A stretch of 64,000 nucleotides of DNA from contig MU404084.1 in the NCBI GenBank assembly GCA_022695795.1, forward strand, positions 248,001 through 312,000. Reading direction: 5' to 3'. The stretch's first letter is position 1. Every line of letters begins with the position of its first letter. The translations under genes were made by a program, and so were the position numbers. The DNA is from Biscogniauxia marginata (Eukaryota > Ascomycota > Sordariomycetes > Xylariales > Xylariaceae). Below, piece by piece: positions 48,543-60,545 of this stretch. The notes below the pieces were generated by a model. That model saw nothing but the letters and a program-made list of their open reading frames with translations. It did no database searches and was not told the origin of the DNA.

Positions 48543-48932
48543 ATGTCGTCTTATTGCCACACAGGCGGCCCCCGGTACTACCGCAGCGGGCCGTGCTTTT
48601 ATCGCTCCCAGCCGGACCCGGCACCAGTACAGCCACGGCAGACTTATGTCCTCTGGCCGCCCCAACAGCAGCAGCAACAGCAGCCGCCGCATTACGGGAA
48701 TTTCGTCTACACGGTCGTCCCGAACGCGACGATCTTTCAACCTGCTGCTATTACTGCAGCACCGCCGCCCATAACAACTCCTAACCAGATTTACGGCGGG
48801 TACCAAATCCAGGCTCCGGTGCAGAATCAGGTTCAGGTTCAGGCTCAACAACAGCAGCAGGTGGGTGTCTGGACCCATCCGTCATATATCGTGCACTGGA
48901 ATGTCGACCGGAATGCTCCCGTTGCGCGGTGA
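48543..48932 (+). CDS. Small Pro/Gln-rich hypothetical protein
   Basis: Intact 129-aa frame starting at the ATG at 48543. It is rich in Tyr, Pro and Gln with two polyglutamine runs (residues about 40-47 and 101-106), the first encoded by an alternating CAG/CAA tract. The frame begins MSSYCHTGGPRYYRSGPC and ends HWNVDRNAPVAR. The composition is ordered enough in codon use to look real and stands out from the AT-rich flanks. No family recognised; low-complexity proteins like this can be RNA-binding or aggregation-prone, but nothing shows that here. Confidence 0.55.
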   Translation: MSSYCHTGGPRYYRSGPCFYRSQPDPAPVQPRQTYVLWPPQQQQQQQPPHYGNFVYTVVPNATIFQPAAITAAPPPITTPNQIYGGYQIQAPVQNQVQVQAQQQQQVGVWTHPSYIVHWNVDRNAPVAR

Positions 48933-51900
48933 GAGAATGAGGGATTACATGAGGAAGTAGCGAGGGTATGTGGTAATGTACGTCGAGCCTGGTTTGCTTT
49001 AAAGAATACCCATACCCCCTTCTCTAAATTATCGCTCGTGTTCAGGCGCGGGAGGTTCCGTTGGCTGATATTGGGGTATACAGGTATGCGTGGCGAAGAG
49101 GTAGGGGGAAAGACATGCTTATATATCCCCCGATGGTGGTTTCTTAGTGTTTTTGGTATATGCTGGGACAGAGAGCACGTGGCGTGATAGGTGATCGATT
49201 CCTGGAGATGTGCATATGCCGGTATTCTGAAGTCTCCTTACGAGTCCTCATGGAGAAGTCTAAAATATTTCAGGATTTGTTAGATAAATCCAACTATAGG
49301 CCACGCTGCTGGATCCAGCATATATCTGAAGTATCATGTCAGATAATTTACGACGTGCTTTTCTCTAACGACAGTCTCGTTCGTTGATAAATCCTAAACT
49401 ATACGTCGTAGCTTTTTTATTCACTTTGACAAAACTTAGGTCGAATATACTACTTGCCTGGGTTATTTATATATGCTCTTTCAGCAGCATCTTGGGGGAG
49501 TGTACCACATCCTGGCTGTTCTGATGTGTTGGTTTATAGAATCGCCACTATATGTTGGTTGTGCCCTGCTTGATATTGGTAAGTGTCGATTTATAGCTAG
49601 CTAAGGGCATACATATTCTTGATAATGGAATTCAATACCGTGTCCTAGAAGTCGCCAAATTACATAACCGTTGATATATTCTCTTAAATAATCCTATACC
49701 CTCACTTTTCTTCAAGGCAATTATATTTATTTTTTATCCTCCACCCATGTTTGGAACAAACTTCGAACTTGATCTGGACTGAGGTTTTAATACATTTTCT
49801 AGCAGTAATACATGGGAGGCGGTTCTCAAGGCTATATAGTATCACTTAAACACCTAGTCTGTAGGTATCAAAGAGTTTAACAGTGAGAAATCCACGGGTT
49901 GGATTATGCCTCGTATCACTCGTGCTGAAATACCAAATCGAGTTAAGAGCTTTCTAGAGAATTTCGGGTGACTAGGAAGTTCGAAAGATAGTATAAGATT
50001 GAACGCATGATCGCGAAGTTTAATCTATATGTGTGATAGTTCTCAAGATCACATTTAGCGATGCCGATATTTACACCAAGCCCCAGAAGAAAATAAATCC
50101 TAGCTTAATAACTACAGTCGAATCCGAGAAGAAAATCCCTGATACTACAGAGAGCAGCCAGTTATCTCTATCGAGCAAGTGGGAGTAGCTCACAACCTGC
50201 TTACCAAAAGGGGTGATATCAGCCGTTGGGACAGAAACGACTGTATCGAGATCTGGGACGTGGAACGAGTAGGTATTCGACAGCATATGATAGCGACTTA
50301 CGCTTTTGAAATCCTTACCCCCTCACAACGACATTTACACTGTCCAAACTTGATAGAGGCATGGACTCTACTGACATCGATGGCTGTGTTTCAGCCGCCG
50401 GGACTCGACTTTTGGAATCCGCAGAACGGGATATCATGTCTAGTGAACTCGGAAGTTTATTGGGAAAGGTTCGAATAATCACTAAAACGATTTAAACCTT
50501 TACCTACCTAAAGTTAAGTTCAACTAGATAGGAAGGAAATAGAGATCTAGCTTGAACCCTAATCTGGTCTTCGTCCTTTAAGGGCCCTATAATTCTCGTT
50601 ACCCATCATCCTTATTCAACCCAGATAAGAGCACGGCGAGATACCAATAGCGCTAATAGGAATCGAACCTAAACTTGCTGGTACTCTGACTAACTCACAC
50701 TCGTTTCTTCTATACGTAGGTATCTTAACAAAATAAAAACCAGGAGTGCTTACACTCTGATTTTCAAAGTGTTTAAATTATGGGTAAAAAGGTTCGCGGG
50801 CAAACCTTTCCCATAACGTAAACACGTCCCGGGCTTACTGGTATTTTTACTAAGAGTTGTACAAAGCCTGATCGGATATGTACTATTGGGAAAGGAAAAT
50901 GCAGCGCGTTTACTTAGGATTCCAGATCGAGGATCGAGGATGATTTCAGAGTTTCAGGAGCTGGCAACTTCCGAGGGCGGTGGTTTGTTAGCTAATAGAG
51001 AGCCGGGGGCTTTACGTAGGTAGGTAGGTATTGAGAGCAAGCCCGGCTACATGCAGCCGTTCCCGTAGCCAAGAGCTCCGCTATGCTATCACCACGTGGA
51101 AGTGGGCGAACGGGTTCGTCGTCGTGAACGTTAACGCAAGAGGCCGTCGGATATAGCCGCCGGGCGGGAGTGGGAAGCATGACGACGGACCGCATTGCAG
51201 TGGGGAGTGACGGGGAGACCAAAACTGAGGCGGCAGTAGCATCTACTTCGAAAACAAAAAGCCGGGGGGAGGGCAGAGGTAGGTATGTAGTCCGTCACGA
51301 TGATGTAAGTGTATCAGTTTGATGATAGGCGGGTGACTAGGTAGGTAGTCATGAACTCATTTTAGCACAGGTATAATCCGAAATTATTATAACGATACAT
51401 CTGTCTCTCGTAGATACATTATGAAACACCTAACCTTACCATAACACTGCATAATAATAATGTTTCTGTATTACATAGCATAGGTACATAACTAGGTTGG
51501 TACCTGTCGGGTCTTCGTTTTTAATATTGTTACCTGCATACATTATGACGACGGAAAGGTTGCATTCAAGGCGAACCGCTATAAAGAGCTTTTACTTATT
51601 GATGTTACCTTCGGCAAAGAAAAGACGAATCTTGATTGGTTTAACAGAGCGGTACACGTGCTTTTTTATGCCTCTTAGCGCGATGTGCTGCTAACCATTA
51701 CGAGTCCAGGTTTCAGTTATGAGATCATTGGTCGGATTTCAGATGGACAACCCATTTTTGTTAGGAAACCCACCGTTCCAGACCCCCGACTATTCATTGC
51801 GGACTTGACCGAGTACACACCTAACCTACCAGGTTACATGTACAGCTCGTGACACCCTACCAGTCTAGACACAAGAACGCTCGGTCGAAAAGCACGAAGG

Positions 51901-54284
51901 CTGTTTAGCATTCTTTGGCATGGCTAATGGATAAGCAACGAGTCCCTTACCGAGACTACCGGTAACAGTAGGCTAACAGATTGCCGACCCCGACGGCTCT
52001 CAAGTGGTCGATCAATAAATGCACCTACTGTTTGACGTCGGTCAAAACACACTGGACAGCAGCCCTATGAGGTATTGCTCGAGAACACCCGCAGGATATT
52101 CCGACCACGGGACGGCTAGTTGGACAAGACAATTTTTCATTGGTCTGATCCTCGGGGATCCTTTGCGGCCAGCTGGGATGAAAAAAGTCTGATGGTGGTG
52201 GCCGAAAATGGCGCTTGTTCAGAGGTAGGAGACTGCCGAATCTTGGATGAGTGAGTGGTGGAAAACTCCCCGGACCGCCCGCAATCGTATCATCAATGCG
52301 CGTGTAAAGACACGGTGCAACGTATATTACATTATGCTGAATCTTTATGCAAATGGGAGAATGAAAATGAGAAGAAAAAAGCTCGTGTTCTCAGCAAACC
52401 GGGGTATTGTTGCCAATCTCATGTATAATTGAGAGGGAGGAAAAGATGGTTTAGACGTCTCGACTAAGCTGACAGATGATGGATGTATCGGGGATCGAAG
52501 TAACTGAGTTTGGCTCAAGAAATCGTTTGAGGCGGTGGGGAAGCACGGAAGCCGGAGGATTGGGGATAGGAGACTAGCCAAGCCAGCCACGTCGAAAGAA
52601 TGAGAAAAGGGCCTTAGGTGCTGTTTAGCTAGGTTGCTTCTTTGTCTAGATTGCGTGGTTGGTGCATACCTGGACCTAACAATGCGCCAACCCTGTGTTC
52701 AGCCTAATCGAGCTAAGGGGTACGGCGGCTTGTCCGGATATTGCTCGATACTCCTGAAAGACGGCAGTCTCACAGCTTTCTCTCGGCCATGAGTGAAGGC
52801 AACGCAGGATACAAAACATACAAGTTGTTGTACACCATTTAATGTGTACTAGGCACGCTAGCTATGTGCCGAGTTCAAGTCAGGAAGATCTGCTCAGAAC
52901 AGGGCAATTATTACTGGGAGAGGGTCTATTAAACTAGCTGTAGCGCCGGTTCTTTCTGCCTTTAAGGATTGGAGGTCCCTTGCCCCTCCCTTGGCGGGCT
53001 TCTGACGTCGTGCGATCTTGTACCAGAGGGGGCGGGTTTTCTCTTAGTAGGTTTTAGAACGACAGTCTGTCAACCATACCCCGACAGTCGGGTACTTTAG
53101 GTAGTTATGTTTGTAGTACAATTGCTATATTTATGCACGTGCATGTTTAGAGCATCAAACAAATTAGCTACCTACACATAGGTACACTACCTATGTAACG
53201 CCATCAGATAATAAGTATTAATATAACTACCTAGGTAGTGAATGACGAGTTGTTAGGCTTTGATCTCAAAGTATTATTTTATTTTCTTCATTTTACTAAT
53301 TTCTATAATTTCATTTAAGTAATCGAATTTATAAATACCAGCTTTAGGTGGTGTACTAGGTAGTATGTACATTTATTGTTACGTACATATGTGGAAGAGT
53401 CGGCTCCAGAATTGAACAAGATCGTCTGTGGGGCAACCGGTTGGATCCGTGTATGTTTTAGAGAAAGGACGGGGCACCAGGCGTTCTGGGTTGGCTTACA
53501 ATGGAAGCTAGATCTACCTGTGCAGCTGGCAGCTGACCGTGGAACTAGTGGTCTCGTGACCGTGCATTCTGCCAACTTGGAATATTTCGTCAGCGACCAC
53601 CTGCAAAAAAAGGACCCTGTCATTGGTCATTGGCCAGCAGCCATCAACCATTGACCATTGTCCATCAAAGAGGCTCCGAGGCTCGTCATGTTGTATTTCT
53701 ACAATTCCTTCTGGTGCAGCTGGGTCGTTTAACTGCTCACCTCATCGGCCTGCATCATTTCCAATCTTATTAAGCACAGCACAGGAACCATACGGCACGC
53801 GGGAATTTCCCAAGCCACCGACTGCCCTTGCGTCTTTGCACTCACCAACCGACTCAATAATGGGCGCCTCTCCTGTGCCCAGCTGGCCGTGCCATTAACC
53901 TTACCTGATCCTGGCAATCCCCGTCCCCACATTTCGACACTCTGCGCTTTCTCCATTAACCATCACCGCAGTACTTGGTGATCGACATGGTGAATATTGC
54001 GAAGTCGTGACACTGTTTTTCTCTTTTTCCAACGACATATTTTCCGTCTCACCATCTTGCAGGTCGTGCATCGCGCGATATACCCGTCGCAAACCTTCCA
54101 CCTTCCTTTCGACTTGAGCACCTTTCCTAGTCCGCCGACACGGACACTCACCCCTCCAAGAACACCCACCCGGCTTGGCAGAGGGACGAGGTACTGGTCC
54201 TGATATCATTCCTCTTACTCTTACCGGCAAACTGCTCGCAGCGATAACGGCACATGACAAATAAACAACGCTTGAAGCACCACG
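48933..54284. other. Long gene-poor region
   Basis: 5.3 kb, the longest gene-free stretch here. It is AT-rich to about 50900, then of mixed composition. It has many TAGG/CCTA tetranucleotide motifs (for example 51016-51030, 51330-51343, 53160-53240). Open frames are short and unlike proteins. The end (53600-54284) is pyrimidine-rich and probably the promoter and leader of the Mhp1-like gene. Confidence 0.55.
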
Positions 54285-57200
54285 ATGGAGCATGTTATGG
54301 ATGTGAGCTGGATGACACATGGGAAAGGTATGGATCGGCACACTACTATCAGAGCCCTTTGATATGCCAACCGAGTTAAACTGGCTCCTTCGTGTTGCCA
54401 TGTCCAACTGACCAGTTACTCTTTGATCCAGATAAGCTTAGCAAGTCCGGTACCGCGTGGCAGTCGTCGGCGTCTTCAACTCAGAATTCGACCCCTTCGA
54501 GTCAGCCGTTAGAATCTTCAACCCCAAGCAAGGTCAACAGCAAGACTTCCTCGCCAGTCCCCTCCCCAGGGTCGGCGACCTCCCAGCAGCCAGTCACCCC
54601 CGCGAAACCTATATTACAGCGACCTAGCTGGTCAAAGAATCAACAAAATGACCCATCCACGGGCTCGAACGGTACTACGCCGCCACAGAGGAGAAACTCA
54701 TGGTTTTCTTCTATTTCTTCAAAGTTCTCCGGATCGCCTTTGAATGCGCAGACTTCTCCCTCGAATCCCGCTTCTCAGTCCGTCACCGACGACGTCGCTC
54801 CATTACCCAAGATAACACCCAATAAAAATGCTGTCCTTCAACACGGGTCCCGCCAGACGGGCGATGGCCCATATACCCCTGCTCCCCCCAGATCTGCCCA
54901 GCCAGGCTTTTTAGGAGTATTACGTCGCTTATCCTCGTCGAGCGTGGCTATCTCCCCGGGCTCGAAGGCTGGCCATGGTCTTGTGGAGCGAAGGGTGTTG
55001 AACGTAGACAAACACCGGGAGCGGTGTCGCGTGGATGAGCTTTCTCAAGCGAAGCTCCGGCGGGTAGCTTTCTGCGTTGACGTTGAGATTGCGCCGATGC
55101 CAAAGTACGGAGATGAAGAGACTACTTGCAAGAAATTCGTAGACAAGGTACAAAAACTTAAAGTGACCGAAAAATGTGAAGGGTTGGCACTGAAAAGTCC
55201 GCAGGCTATAGAAGAGCAGAAAGAGAGCGCAGGGCTTAACGCTAATGGCGAGGTGCCGTCAAAAGATCCTGAAAAAGGTGGCTTCGAGACCGCAAATGGC
55301 AGTCCTAAGGAGAACGGCGCCCCTAAGGAGAACGGCGCAACGCAAGGCGATGAACCCAAGGCGGAGAAGGAGACGAGCCGGAAAAGGGAAAAGAAGAAAA
55401 GGAGCGAGGCGGAACGCAAGGCCAAGAAGGAGCAAAAACGGAAGGAAGCACTCGAGAAAGGGGCTATTCCGATGGAAATCCACCTTGATAGTGACTCTTC
55501 TACCGAGGATCTATCTTCGCCAGCGGGGACACCAAGGGTCCAGTCGACGCCTACCACAAACCCCGGCAGGATATATCGCAGGTGTTGCCAGCTACGAGAA
55601 ACCGACATCCTCACGAAGATTACGCTACAACTCCCAAAGACTACCGGAACTTACGCCGATGGCGTTGTGGAAAAGTTGGATCTTACGGGATATTTCTTGT
55701 CCTTGCCCGACTTGGTCACCCTGGGAGACTTCTTGGCCGTGGTCCCGGTGAAGGAAGTGATATTGGAAAATTGTGGACTAAGCGATGAAGGGGTTCGCGT
55801 CGTTCTAGCAGGCCTTCTTGCGGCCAGAAAACCGAACGCAAAAAGGAGATCCCATACGCAACCAGCAGATTTGACGCCTCAAGGCGGTATCGTCGAGAGA
55901 CTGGTACTTAAGAACAACAAGATTGGCACAGAGGGGTGGAAACACATCTGCCTCTTCATTCACATGTGCCGATCTATCAAAGGTCTCGATTTATCAAACC
56001 TACCATTTCCCGCCCCGGTAGAACCACCCAGATCGCCGCTCTCACATCATCTTCATCATCTTCACGGACAGAACCCACCAGCTCCCGCTGATATGTCATT
56101 ACTTCTCTCCAGGGCTATAGGGGAACGGCTAGCTGGCCCGGAGCTCGAGCTAATAAATCTAGGCGCAACTAGGCTGACCGCAAACCAACTCGGGGCCATA
56201 TTAGACGGTGCACTCAAATCAGGGGTATCGAGAATCGGGCTGTCGAACAACAATCTTGATGCTCAAGGAGTGCAACATGTTGCGAGATACTTACGAAATG
56301 CAAAGTGCGAAGGAATCGACCTCGGAGGGAATGATCTCAGAGATCACATGGAAGTGATTTCTGATGCTATCGACGAGAAAGAGCAGCTATGGGCAATCAG
56401 CCTGGCCAACTGCAATCTCAAACCGGCCTCCCTATGTAAACTTTTCCCGAAGTTGGTGAAGCTTCCCAACTTCAAATTTCTCGATCTATCGCACAACCAC
56501 GACCTCTTTGAATCTGAGCCTAGTGCCATTGGATTGCTCCGCAGGTTAGTTTTATCGCTACGACGACACACTCCTCCGCAGTGACTGACAGAAATATTCT
56601 AGATACCTCCCAAAGATGCGTAACCTGAAGCGAATGCATCTTGCCGATGTCTCGATGTCCTCTGAGCAAGCGATTGCGCTTGCCGAAATCTTGCCCGAAG
56701 TCAAAACATTGGCACACATCAATTTACTTGAGAACGCTGACCTTGTTCGCTTGGCGGATGCTAGAACTGAGGATATCCAAGAAGAAGCTTGTGCATTGTA
56801 CGCATCGTTATTAGCAGCCGCCCGAGTGTCGAGCACTCTGGTCAAGGTCGACATCGACAATCCAAGTATCGAGTCGGGAGAACTCGTGAGAGCACTGGCC
56901 AACCGCGTCGTTGCATGCTGTATGCGAAATCTGCAGGGCGTTCCAGATATCCGTGACTCGACAACGGGTGAGGCAGTTACCCAAATCGAAAAGTACCCTG
57001 AGGTCCTTCGCCACCTTGTTGGAAACGAGGAGGATTATCCGCTCGTGGAAATTGATGAAATTTCTGACCCAGCACCTGATGAGGACTACGTGATTGGTGG
57101 TACGGGCGTTGTGAAGGCCTTAGCTTGTGTCCTGAAGAACCGAGGTGATGATTCCCGACGGCAATCAGGAGAATTTACAAGGGAATTTGAAAGCGGAGCT

Positions 57201-58052
57201 ATGACTCCTAGGGCGCGTTTGCCTCCTGGAAAGGCGAAAGATATGTCGAAGCAGCTGTTGTCTACTGCGCGGAAGATCCGTGTGCGGTTGCAGCCAGCGT
57301 TGGCCGCCGCCAAGGCATCCGCCAAGCAAGACATGAACAACTACAGTGAGTCGTTCAACGCATCTTCGTTATTTGACCAACTTACTCAACTCATTCTAGA
57401 TCGCCTGGTATTTCTTGACCAGACAATCCAGGGCATTATCAAGCGCTTCGAGGATGAATTCCCTGACACTCGTGAGACTATATCACCCACAGTTACTCCT
57501 CCAGAGCACCGGCTACCCTCGGCCCCAGAGTTAGATACGTCTGCTTCGGCACCGGATACAGAGCCTACCTTATCAGACACGGAAGATGTGGAAACACAGG
57601 TTCGCTCACCATCTCGCTCACGGGCCAATTCGATCATATCACACACCTCCAGAGCTTTTGCCGCGGAAGAAGCCCGTGCACTACGTGCTGGCCATAAATT
57701 CCGCCGCAGTTTCATCACGAAGGAGCAATTCAACATGCTTAACAGCCTCGAAGAGCTTGGCAATGACCCACGCCACGTACGGATGATAACGTCGATGATG
57801 GATGAGCTAGCAGAGGATGACGAGCAGATCAGGAAGAAGGTAGAGGAGAAAGGGCAAGTTAAAGCTTTTGAGGAGGACAAGGAGGATATCTGGAGGCGGT
57901 TGCGTGACAAAGATCCACAGTACTGGGACAGGTTCCTAGAGAGCCAGAAAAAGGCCAGGGCCAACATCAAGGTTGGCACCAACGGGACGAAATGCGATGC
58001 CGATGCCGCGCAGGAGAGTGCCATCGTCGACGAAGAAGCCGTCTCGGACTAG
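54285..58052 (+). CDS. Mhp1-like leucine-rich-repeat protein
   Basis: Proposed exons 54285-54327, 54432-56544, 56603-57345 and 57400-58052 give 1183 aa. A short first exon (MEHVMDVSWMTHGK) fits the conserved start of fungal proteins annotated as cell wall biogenesis protein Mhp1; joined at 54432 it reads on as DKLSKSGTAW. Residues up to about 300 are disordered (Ser, Pro, Thr), then a Lys/Glu-rich charged block. Roughly 370-800 hold leucine-rich repeats of the RNI type (LVLKNNKIGTEGWKHI, ISLANCNL, FLDLSHN), and the C-terminus is helical and acidic. Yeast Mhp1 is linked to microtubules and cell wall. The last intron (54 nt, in frame, no stop) could be retained, giving 1201 aa. An alternative first splice (MEHVMD at 54302 to 54416) cannot be excluded. 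Confidence 0.8.
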
Positions 58053-58484
58053 AAGTCGCGAGGGAGAGCACGAACACGAGCACCGAGACGTCACTTGGCA
58101 CGCGAGAGAGATTCGCTGTACTCATAGTGTATAGGTACTGGACAGATAGGGATGACGCGAGCCTTCGTTTCTGTTTACACTTAGGTTGGCGTTAGAGGAA
58201 AGTCATGGACTGCAGATTAAATGATTCCCAAATCTTTTTCTTGGTCACTTATATGTTCGTGAGTGTGCAGTGGGTGTGCTTGGTGTGTTGACTGGCGCTG
58301 TTTGAGATCAGCACCGGCCGGACCATGTTTCAGCTTGTTACAATTCCCCTGGCTAAGTTATGCGGGGTATTGTGAGAGCTAGACTTGGAAGTCCTCATAA
58401 GAACCGACGGACCTGCCCACGCAGGCGCAGGCGTACTTGATCTCTCAGAAAGCCCATTCGTGCCTTTCCCAGGTATCTACAAAC
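58053..58484. other. Spacer between tandem genes
   Basis: 3' flank of the Mhp1-like gene and promoter of the kinase-like gene; no element recognised. Confidence 0.5.
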
Positions 58485-59237
58485 ATGACAGTCACAACCC
58501 CACCGACAAAGCCGGGTGAAACGGAAGTCTACAGCACAGCGCTGAGAATATACAGCTGGACTCCTACAACCTTTATCAAACGTGAGGTCCCACCCCAGAG
58601 GCGACAGAAGAACCAGCGTGGAGAATACATCATCGATCCCTTCGTCAAGGAGCTTTTTCACATTGAAGCATCCGCACTCAGACTGCTCTCGCAAACAAAA
58701 ATCAAAGTTCCTAAACTTGTGGCCAGCGGTCCAGACGAGAACGGACTTGCGTTCGTCGAGACGGAACTCTGGAGTGGCATTCCTGGCTCGCGCGTTAGAG
58801 AAGAATGTCGGATGCCAGACGGAGAGAAGCGTGTAGATGCTGGGGAATGCAGCCTGTGCGAGGAGAAGGCATGGGCTAACGCCGAATGTTACATCACGAA
58901 CGTGGCGCTCCCCGAGCTCGCGAAACTAAGATCAAAGACGATGGGACTCGACGGCAAGGTCGTCCCGCCGCCTTGGGTGCGGTATCACGACAACAGACCG
59001 ACCTGGCCTGCGAAGACGTCCGACACCGATCAGTACGTCTTGTGTAACTGGGACATTGGTGCTCACAACATGATGTTTGAGCGTGGCACGTTGGAGGTCA
59101 TGGGAGTGTACGGCTGGGAGAATGCCGGCTTTTTCCCACCCGAGTTTCAGTTTGTGAACCGTTCTCGGCGGGAACTCGACGCTCAGTTTGAGGATATCCC
59201 GAAGGTTAGGCGGCTCATCGCACTCCTCGATTCATAG
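58485..59237 (+). CDS. APH/choline-kinase-like protein, likely pseudokinase
   Basis: Single-exon frame, 250 aa from the ATG at 58485 (an upstream in-frame TTG is not a credible start). The C-terminal part matches the fungal phosphotransferase (APH) family: QYVLCNWDIGAHNMMFE stands for the usual HxDxxxxN loop and VMGVYGWENAGFFPPEFQ for the IDWExAGFxPxxFE segment. The catalytic-loop Asp (190) and Asn (195) are kept, but the loop His is Asn and the metal-binding Asp of DWE is Gly (210). The protein is also shorter than typical members and lacks a clear nucleotide-binding N-lobe. It is therefore probably not an active kinase. The frame has no stops, so it may have a binding or regulatory role. 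Confidence 0.75.
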   Translation: MTVTTPPTKPGETEVYSTALRIYSWTPTTFIKREVPPQRRQKNQRGEYIIDPFVKELFHIEASALRLLSQTKIKVPKLVASGPDENGLAFVETELWSGIPGSRVREECRMPDGEKRVDAGECSLCEEKAWANAECYITNVALPELAKLRSKTMGLDGKVVPPPWVRYHDNRPTWPAKTSDTDQYVLCNWDIGAHNMMFERGTLEVMGVYGWENAGFFPPEFQFVNRSRRELDAQFEDIPKVRRLIALLDS

Positions 59238-59369
59238 AGTTTGCTTGCCACTGATTGATTGAGTATGATATGATGTTTTTTGCTAAGCTAGGTGTGGTTG
59301 GAGAGTGTCCCTGCAAACAAGCGTGCGAATTCTAAAGGCTTTTTACTTACTAGTGCGGAGAGACGAAAA

Positions 59370-60492
59370 TTACCGCACTAGGTTCTGATGGTGTGGGATA
59401 TCGTCAGACGCCCGGTCACGGCCACACGAGTGGCACACAGTTAGTTGACTGGAGGTGGGAAATCCATTGATATCATGGTAGTCTTGCGATCGCCAGCATT
59501 CGCCTCTCCTCATCGAACCGCTGAGATATTCAGGGAAGAGATCCAATTCGTCGACATTAGCACTAGATGTAACTCGGCGAGGGGGCACAGAGTCGGAAGT
59601 CGTTTGTGAGACATTATGGTATATCCGCGGTTCATTTTGGGAGGAGTCACTACCTGTGCATGGTGGTGATACGGGGTATGGCTCGTCCTGTCTCGGTGCC
59701 TAGATCGTCCTTGTTGACAAACCGTCGCGATGCCATCTAGCGAAGTACTTACGACGGCGCTTAGGGGGCGTAGGACCGACCGCCTACGGGCTATTCGGTC
59801 GGTTGGGCCGTCCATTCCGTTGACCGAATGAGACTCGCAGCTGTTGCATGGGGAGGCGCGTTGTTGACCCTTTTCGTAAGACCTGCTCGTTCTTCCGGCG
59901 ACAGTACTCCAGATCATCTTCGAATGGCCTCTGTATAACGCCGCGCAACATGCTGCAATGAATACGAGCGAGATGAAGTGCGAGATGTTGCGATTGAATT
60001 GCTCTGCCACCAAAATAGAGCCAGCATTCTGCGCAAACATCGTTAGAGCATCTTGCAAATCCAGCTTCGTTGTGTGGTCCGTGATGGGATTATTATCGCT
60101 CAGCCCGGCCTGTCGTCAAGCAGTCAACGGCGCAGAGAACATCGTCTGCATCGAACAGGCCAACACTCTTCCTCTTGCTGAGCCACTGCTCCTCCGATGC
60201 AGGCTGATCTTGGAGAAACATTGCCGTTCGCTGCCCCAACTTTACGGGTCCACGGCTTTGCCGACAGGCTCTGTTTACATTCGGTCGCTGGATCCCATAT
60301 TTGGAAGAGGGCCTGATCATGGTTCGGAGGTGGCGTCGGATACCCGACGTCGTCGAAGGAAGCTCGGCTCTCGTGTTGGCGTACCTTCGTCGCCTGCTCT
60401 TCGGGCCAGCGAGTGCACTCAGGTAACGAAAGGCTACTAGTGCTTTCGAAAAGATAGCCAGCGTAGGTGCGGGTCATCACCGGTAAAACCAT
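59370..60492 (-). pseudogene. Disrupted gene of unknown family
   Basis: Protein-like sequence runs along the minus strand but changes frame. From 60492: SLPECTRWPEEQATKVRQHE and FDDVGYPTPPPNHDQALF; then in another frame LQDQPASEEQWLSKRKSVGL to AVDCLTTGRAE; then NNPITDHTTKLDLQDALTMF and a transmembrane-like segment HFISLVFIAACCAALY; then QRPFEDDLEYCRRKNEQVL with TAG at 59786-59784. A real-looking 99-nt intron (59752-59654, GTAAGT...CAG) joins PTPPKRRR to SDSSQNEP, and the last exon ends at 59370. It looks like a one-pass membrane protein gene with about three frameshifts and one stop, unless some are assembly errors or undetected introns. Family not recognised. Confidence 0.45.
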
Positions 60493-60521
60493 CGATTCGT
60501 TTAACGGGCGTTGTAGGGTGA

Positions 60522-60545
60522 AAAAGGAGAAGGAGAAGGAGAAGG
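60522..60545 (+). repeat. (GGAGAA)n hexanucleotide repeat
   Basis: About four tandem copies of GGAGAA in a purine-only stretch immediately upstream (minus strand sense) of the disrupted gene. Confidence 0.85.

Noticed and set aside
50640..50720. tRNA-like T-arm on the minus strand (GGTTCGATTCCT)
   Set aside because: The surrounding sequence does not form a paired acceptor stem or anticodon arm, so it is not called as a tRNA gene.
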